Shown piece by piece: positions 59,814 to 64,000 of a stretch of 64,000 nucleotides of DNA. Source of the DNA: Isoetes taiwanensis (taxonomy: Eukaryota; Streptophyta; Lycopodiopsida; Isoetales; Isoetaceae); assembly GCA_021234155.1 (NCBI GenBank), contig JAJEKV010000002.1:13293039-13357038 (forward strand), read 5' to 3'. The number at the start of each line of letters is the position of its first letter. Positions within the stretch are counted from its first letter, which is position 1. A program made the position numbers and the translations under genes. A model generated the notes under the pieces. The model had not been told where the DNA came from. It ran no database searches and was given only the letters and a program-made list of their open reading frames with translations.

Positions 59814-59838
59814 TAGACCTGATGGTCTCAGTAGGCGT
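59806..59838 (+). promoter_or_regulatory. LINE D 3' two-stem RNA hairpin
   Basis: Outer stem ACGTCT (59806-59811) with AGGCGT (59833-59838); inner stem AGACC (59815-59819) with GGTCT (59824-59828). Relative to B the U-A pair is replaced by C-G on both strands. Confidence 0.82.
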
Positions 59839-59862
59839 AATAATAAACATTTCATTTCATTT

Positions 59863-59866
<4 letters not shown>

Positions 59867-59895
<29 letters not shown>
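59867..59895 (+). repeat. (CT)n at the 3' end of LINE D
   Basis: CT tract following the tail catttcatttcattttattt. Confidence 0.97.
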
Positions 59896-59897
<2 letters not shown>

Positions 59898-59950
59898 ACA
59901 AATACTTAATACACTTCACTTCACTTCTCTCTCTCTCTCTCTCTCTCTCT
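59896..59950 (+). mobile_element. Stub of a fifth LINE tail plus (CT)n
   Basis: The sequence between two CT tracts (aatacttaatacacttcact followed by tcactt) resembles the last 30 bp of the LINE family (aataatacacatttcatttc) with ACTTC instead of ATTTC repeats. It is followed by CT at 59926-59950. It is best explained as an extremely 5'-truncated copy, though chance similarity in such short sequence is possible. Confidence 0.5.
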
Positions 59951-59989
59951 GTTTTGTTACGTCTCTCACTTCCTTGCTTGTTATATTCG

Positions 59990-60006
59990 CAACATGGTAT
60001 CAGAGC
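59990..60006 (+). promoter_or_regulatory. LTR-end and tRNA-Met primer-binding site
   Basis: CAACA (59990-59994) is followed directly by TGGTATCAGAGC (59995-60006), the standard plant initiator-tRNA-Met primer site that follows a 5' LTR ending in CA. No gag or pol was recognised downstream, so only the junction of a retrotransposon seems to be present. Confidence 0.55.
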
Positions 60007-60746
60007 CAAGTTCGAGTTCATAGATACTGCAAGGAATTGACGGCAATTGACAGAGTTTCTGTTAGAAGGTAATACGCAGGTAATAGCGTCGATCTTGAGA
60101 CTTTCGTACAATTCATATATTGAGAAAGGGAATTAGAAGTAGAATCATGCTTGAAAGAAAACTAGTTTATGTTAGTTTATGAAGGTCGTAGCTATAGAAG
60201 CAAAAGATGGGTCGATTTTGAAAGGTCATAATTTTCTTAATATAACTCGGTTTTGTGTGATCTAAGGCTTTCTGAAAAGAGTAAAGAATCTAGTTTAAGT
60301 AACAACAAGAATCAGTGGAAAAGGTTAGGTACTTTTTGAGTTATGAAAATTTAATAACTAACCTTGTTTTTAAACTATAGAAAAAAAGCGGTATTGATGG
60401 ATCCCTAGATATGTTTTATTAGTTTGTTCTTTTCTAAGGATTGGGTTGTTCGCCCATTAAAGCGGTACGTGAGCTAGGTTCAGAATGTCGTGAGACAGTT
60501 CGGTCCATATCCGGTGCGGGCGTTAGAGCATTGATAGGACCTTTCCCTAAGATGCCTGCTTCAAGATGTAATTCATGGTTATTATACCCGACTATGATTC
60601 TCTGATATTGGAGCATGAGGCATGGCAGCACAAGAATGCAGAATCGGAAAAAATCTTGACCCGATTATGATATTGTATACTGGGTGTCAGATTGGAGCGA
60701 TTCTTGGTTCGTTGGAAAGCTGTCTCAGTGAGCTTTCCATTGGTGT
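60007..60746. other. Non-coding, possible retrotransposon leader
   Basis: No coding signal. It may be the leader of the element whose primer site lies at 59995 or the 5' region of the LINE-like ORF that follows. Confidence 0.4.
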
Positions 60747-61880
60747 ATGGCATCAAATATTTTAGTAACTCTAGCTATGCCGGATTGCAGCACTTCCGTT
60801 TCGGTCCCCATGTCAAACCCTAGTGTGTTTCCTTCATGTGCTTTACCTGACAGCATGCATGCGTTGAAGAAAAGAGCCCGCAATTTGGATACCTCGTCCC
60901 CATCAGAGCAGGTATCACAGACTGAGGCAATCAGGGTTGTACAAGAACAGGCCGGTTCCCTCCATGCTAAGCTGGCAAGCTTGGAGGCATCACGGGACCA
61001 TCTACCAGGGGCTGCGCTCAAGAAGCAGCTTCTCCAACAGAAGGAGCGAATTTCCTTTGTGGAAGTTAAAACAGGGGATTATGATTGCAGGGGAGCCCAA
61101 AAGGCTAATGACCCAGATAAGAGGGGAGATACAAGCAACAACGCAGACTAGTCGGAGATGGGGCACCGCTTGGATAAGGTCCAAGAAGAAGTGGATGGAA
61201 GACATGGCGCAAGCAACGGGCCGACATGAAGGGGTTTGCTGCAGCCAGATTGCACAAGTCACAAGCATGGCTGGTGGGATAGATGCTAAGGAAAAGGATG
61301 TGGAAGCGTTACGGGGAGGCTCCAATTCCTTGATGAAGCAAAGGACGCAGGGAGATGTCGAGGAAGATGCTCACATATAGAGAACCATATGGCCCACTTA
61401 CGAAGAGATGCGGGACCTCCGAATGGAGGTACAACAGTCCCGGAGTGCACCACGGTCGTCTGCACCAGCACCCCCATGCCGAGGCCGAGGTGGCTCGGGG
61501 AATCGGCGGGTGCCGTGAGGAGGGGACATCCAGTGCACGCCTCAACCTTATTGTGAAGGGGATTGCGGAGGAGCAAGGCGAGGATTTGCCGGGTAAGCTT
61601 ACCACCCCGGTACTTGCAAAGCTCCAATTACAGTATTTGGTTATCAAGAGTCCAATCAGGGTCGGAGGACTGAACATGAGACCTCGGCTAGTTAAGTTTG
61701 CAGTCTTGGATTGGGAGGCAAAATCTTTGTTGTTGCACCGCACCAATCGCTTGAAAGGTACGTCCATATACCTGGATCTGGATCTCACGCCACTGCAACA
61801 ACGGGAAAGAAGCCAAGAGTTGGTCAAGATAAGAGAGATTCGATAAGCTGGAGGGGCTGCTGGTTTGGTTAATGGCAAGA
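60747..61880 (+). pseudogene. Decayed ORF1 of another LINE type
   Basis: The first frame (60747-61151) has a helical region with SLHAKLASLEASRDHLPGAA. After frame changes (61355-61846), A-R-L-N-L-I-V-K-G-I-A-E is followed by R-P-R-L-V-K-F, L-K-G-T-S-I-Y-L-D-L-D-L-T-P-L-Q-Q. This is the RRM-plus-C-terminal layout of LINE ORF1 proteins, but distinct in sequence from copies A-D. At least two frame breaks. No associated ORF2 was recognised downstream. Confidence 0.6.
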
Positions 61881-63210
61881 TGAAGGTATATGTGCCTCCT
61901 CGTCAGACTGTTGCAGAGGCAGCACCCGGGAGTATCACCTAGGCATATGGAGATACCACATCTGCGTGCAAGGGGTCAACAAAAAACCCCTGTATACGAC
62001 TTTTTGGAGGTGGAAAACCCCTACATACGTAAATAGGAAAAGCCAGTTTCCAAGCCCCCTTCCGTAGATGTACTTTCGAACTATCCTAATTTTTACATAC
62101 CCCTACCCGATCTTGTACTTGAGTTTGTGCTTGTGCGCCTTATGTAGAGAATAAATAGTATTTAGAGAAAAAAAAAATTCACAATGTTTCACTATTTTCT
62201 ACACGTTCAAGACAAAGGGAATATCACATATATAGGATGTATACTTCAAATCATATTTCCATTGTGTTAATATTCTTATGTGATAAGTATATTATAGGGA
62301 TTTCTAATGAATAGTAATAAGTTACAATAATAATCATGTTGTTTGCTTGTTGAATAAAGACCTATAATGTCAATATGCAATGTTCTAGTTGCCCCTATAA
62401 AGATGGGCAGATCCTACAATAATGGTTAATCTAAACTCGACCAAACCTGATGGGAAAAACTTAGCAAAGACGTGTAGTGGCAAAACCATTTTTACTCCAA
62501 ATATTCAAATATCTTTAACCTTTAATTATTAATTCCAGAACCATGAAGAAAATATCATGTTTTTTACCATCTTCATTTCGAAGTTGTTAACCTTAATCAT
62601 CAATACATTCATCTGATAAGCAGAAATATCAAATACATAATAAACCCTTGAAATACCAAGTCTCCATAAACTTGAAGCTTGTAGATTAGAGTATATCTCA
62701 ATCAAGTACTCATGGCTGAGTCCATGTATTCCTCCATTAGCATGGAGCAGCTTGTAGATCAGCCTTCATCTTCAGTCTCAAAATACAACCCTAAAAGCTC
62801 ATGTGCCCAAATTTTTTTATGCATTCCTGCATGTCCTCCATAACAGCCTTATGAAAAGAAATACAGAATTTAATAGAGCATCTGTCATTGAACAAACCTC
62901 AATAATATGCTTAATAGAACCTTTTATAGCTGTGTTTATATGGAAGAGAGATGGACATGGTAAATACCTTCATTGCATAACTCATCTGACTTAATTGCAC
63001 CTTGAGAGTGCTTGATCTGCTTGATCTGCTTCAATCAATATATATAGCGCTGCTCTCATGCAATTTTGACATGCCTTTTGAATTCCACAATAGAGATAAC
63101 GTACTTGATTAGCAACACCATATGCCAACACCAGCTGTTACAGACAAAATGTACAATGTTTAATGGGACTTTAAAATATATGTTCTGGCAGTTGTTTTAA
63201 AGGTTGTTAC
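61881..63210. other. Non-coding; 3' side of the transporter gene
   Basis: No gene recognised. Near 63127-63145 (minus) an acceptor-like CAG is followed by codons for AGVGI, which fits the next exon of the transporter, but the frame stops at once. Confidence 0.45.
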
Positions 63211-64000
63211 CTAAGACGCCATACAGGAGACAGTGTATTGCCCCAACAATTGATTGAGGAATTGAATCAATTACAGCCCCAAACTTCCCTATTAAGCAGA
63301 TATATAGATGTATAATGTTGACAGTGGAATTGTACCAAAAGATATATTTGCAAAAAGCAATATGTCGTTACCTAGAATTGCAAAGACTAGCATGAAAAGA
63401 GCAGCAACTAGGGTAGTCCTTCGGCTACCAATTCTTGTAATTCCAAGGAGACCAGCATTCTCTCTACACAAGAATTTCGAGCCACGAGTGAAGCAAAATG
63501 TTTTGTAAGCTTAAGAGTGCAATTTCAGTATTCAAACAAGGGATAACACATGAGGTGAAGGGATGGACCTCAATTTGAGCAACCACTGCAGATGCCATCA
63601 TGGCAAAAGCAGAACCAGCATTAAAGGTCGGAGCCCCCCACTCTAAAGGATATGGCAGCCGTATCCTACAAACCAATTCAGAGTCAGTTAAAACCTGCAT
63701 GCTTAGGGATTCTGCTAAGCCTGAATATATAGATGCCATACCATGGCGCAGCCTCAATAAGATGAGGACGGTCTGTCTGACAATGATCCTTTCCCTTCTT
63801 GGAAGCATTACGGTAGGCACCACTCTCGGTCAAGATAAAAGCATAGGCCCAAACGAACGCCACACCAAAGATTATTGGAAATTGTGAAAATATTGGAAAT
63901 TTCTTTTTCTTGTGAAATGCTATCATATACTGATCGCAGACAACAGAAAGATGTTAAAGAACTCATCCTTAACTGTATGCATTTGAACAGATAATATCAC
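63211..64000 (-). pseudogene. Nucleobase-ascorbate transporter (NAT) gene, C-terminal half, exon missing
   Basis: Minus-strand exons: about 63742-63945 (F-P-I-I-F-G-V-A-F-V-W-A-Y-A-F-I-L-T, C-Q-T-D-R-P-H-L-I), 63569-63665 (RLPYPLEWGAPTFNAGSAFA), 63372-63463 (ENAGLLGITRIGSRR) and 63211-63288 (GKFGAVIDSIPQSIVGAIHC). Splice phases fit at 63742/63665 (TG|G) and 63372/63288. E-N-x-G-L-L-G-I-T-R is the NAT signature motif of this membrane purine/xanthine/ascorbate carrier family. The roughly 48 residues expected between the exons at 63569 and 63463, including the S-T-G segment, are absent, and no intact exon follows 63211. The N-terminal half lies beyond the window. Probably a pseudogene. Confidence 0.8.

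Larger units (their letters stand above)
55137..59866 (+). mobile_element. LINE copy D, nearly intact (4.7 kb)
   Basis: Starts GAAAAA and ATG directly after the CT tract, so it has practically no leader: either the true 5' end of this subfamily is very short or the leader was lost. It carries complete ORF1, ORF2 with one nonsense codon, the 3' hairpin and tail. It is the youngest-looking copy and the best reference for the family. Confidence 0.92.

Overview
The window is nuclear DNA of a land plant with a large, repeat-rich genome. Evidence: intron-containing genes with GT/AG junctions that conserve reading frame; plant-type relics (PPR protein, nucleobase-ascorbate transporter, Nudix-3/dipeptidyl-peptidase III-type protein, transaldolase); a DUF4283-type L1 LINE; and a chromodomain Ty3/gypsy element. 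The lineage cannot be fixed from sequence alone. The second LINE family, with an RRM-type ORF1 resembling animal elements, and an uncharacterised zinc-finger protein family suggest, weakly, a non-angiosperm such as a fern, lycophyte or gymnosperm.

Layout. 1.2-7.1 kb: a decayed L1-type LINE on the minus strand. 8.7-13.3 kb: a broken minus-strand gene of an uncharacterised, transposase-like family with zinc fingers. 13.6-18.6 kb: a cluster of fragments of unrelated genes on both strands (PPR, M49/DPP III-like, transaldolase, HNH protein). 21.7-23.7 kb: a decayed chromovirus. 24.5-27.9 kb: the best intact host gene, a six-exon WRAP73-type WD40 protein of 466 residues. 28.8-29.2 kb: a Tourist/PIF-Harbinger-like MITE with a TTA target duplication. 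29-40 kb: mostly non-coding, with fold-back structures, a perfect 74-bp palindrome, small duplications and a few hypothetical ORFs.

40.8-60 kb holds the most striking content: four head-to-tail copies (A, B, C, D) of one LINE family plus a stub of a fifth tail, with every element junction lying in a (CT)n microsatellite. All copies have the same orientation relative to the repeat. A, B, C and D end with the same two-stem RNA hairpin, in which base changes are compensated. Copy D is nearly intact: ORF1 is complete and ORF2 carries one nonsense codon. The arrangement suggests a LINE that selects CT microsatellites as target and so builds arrays. A 1.4-kb duplicated host segment supplies an apparently unoccupied version of one target site.

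60.7-61.9 kb is a decayed ORF1 of another LINE type. 63.2-64 kb is the C-terminal half of a nucleobase-ascorbate transporter gene on the minus strand that lacks one internal exon and runs off the window. Apart from the WD40 gene and possibly the HNH gene, most coding content is mobile or relic DNA.
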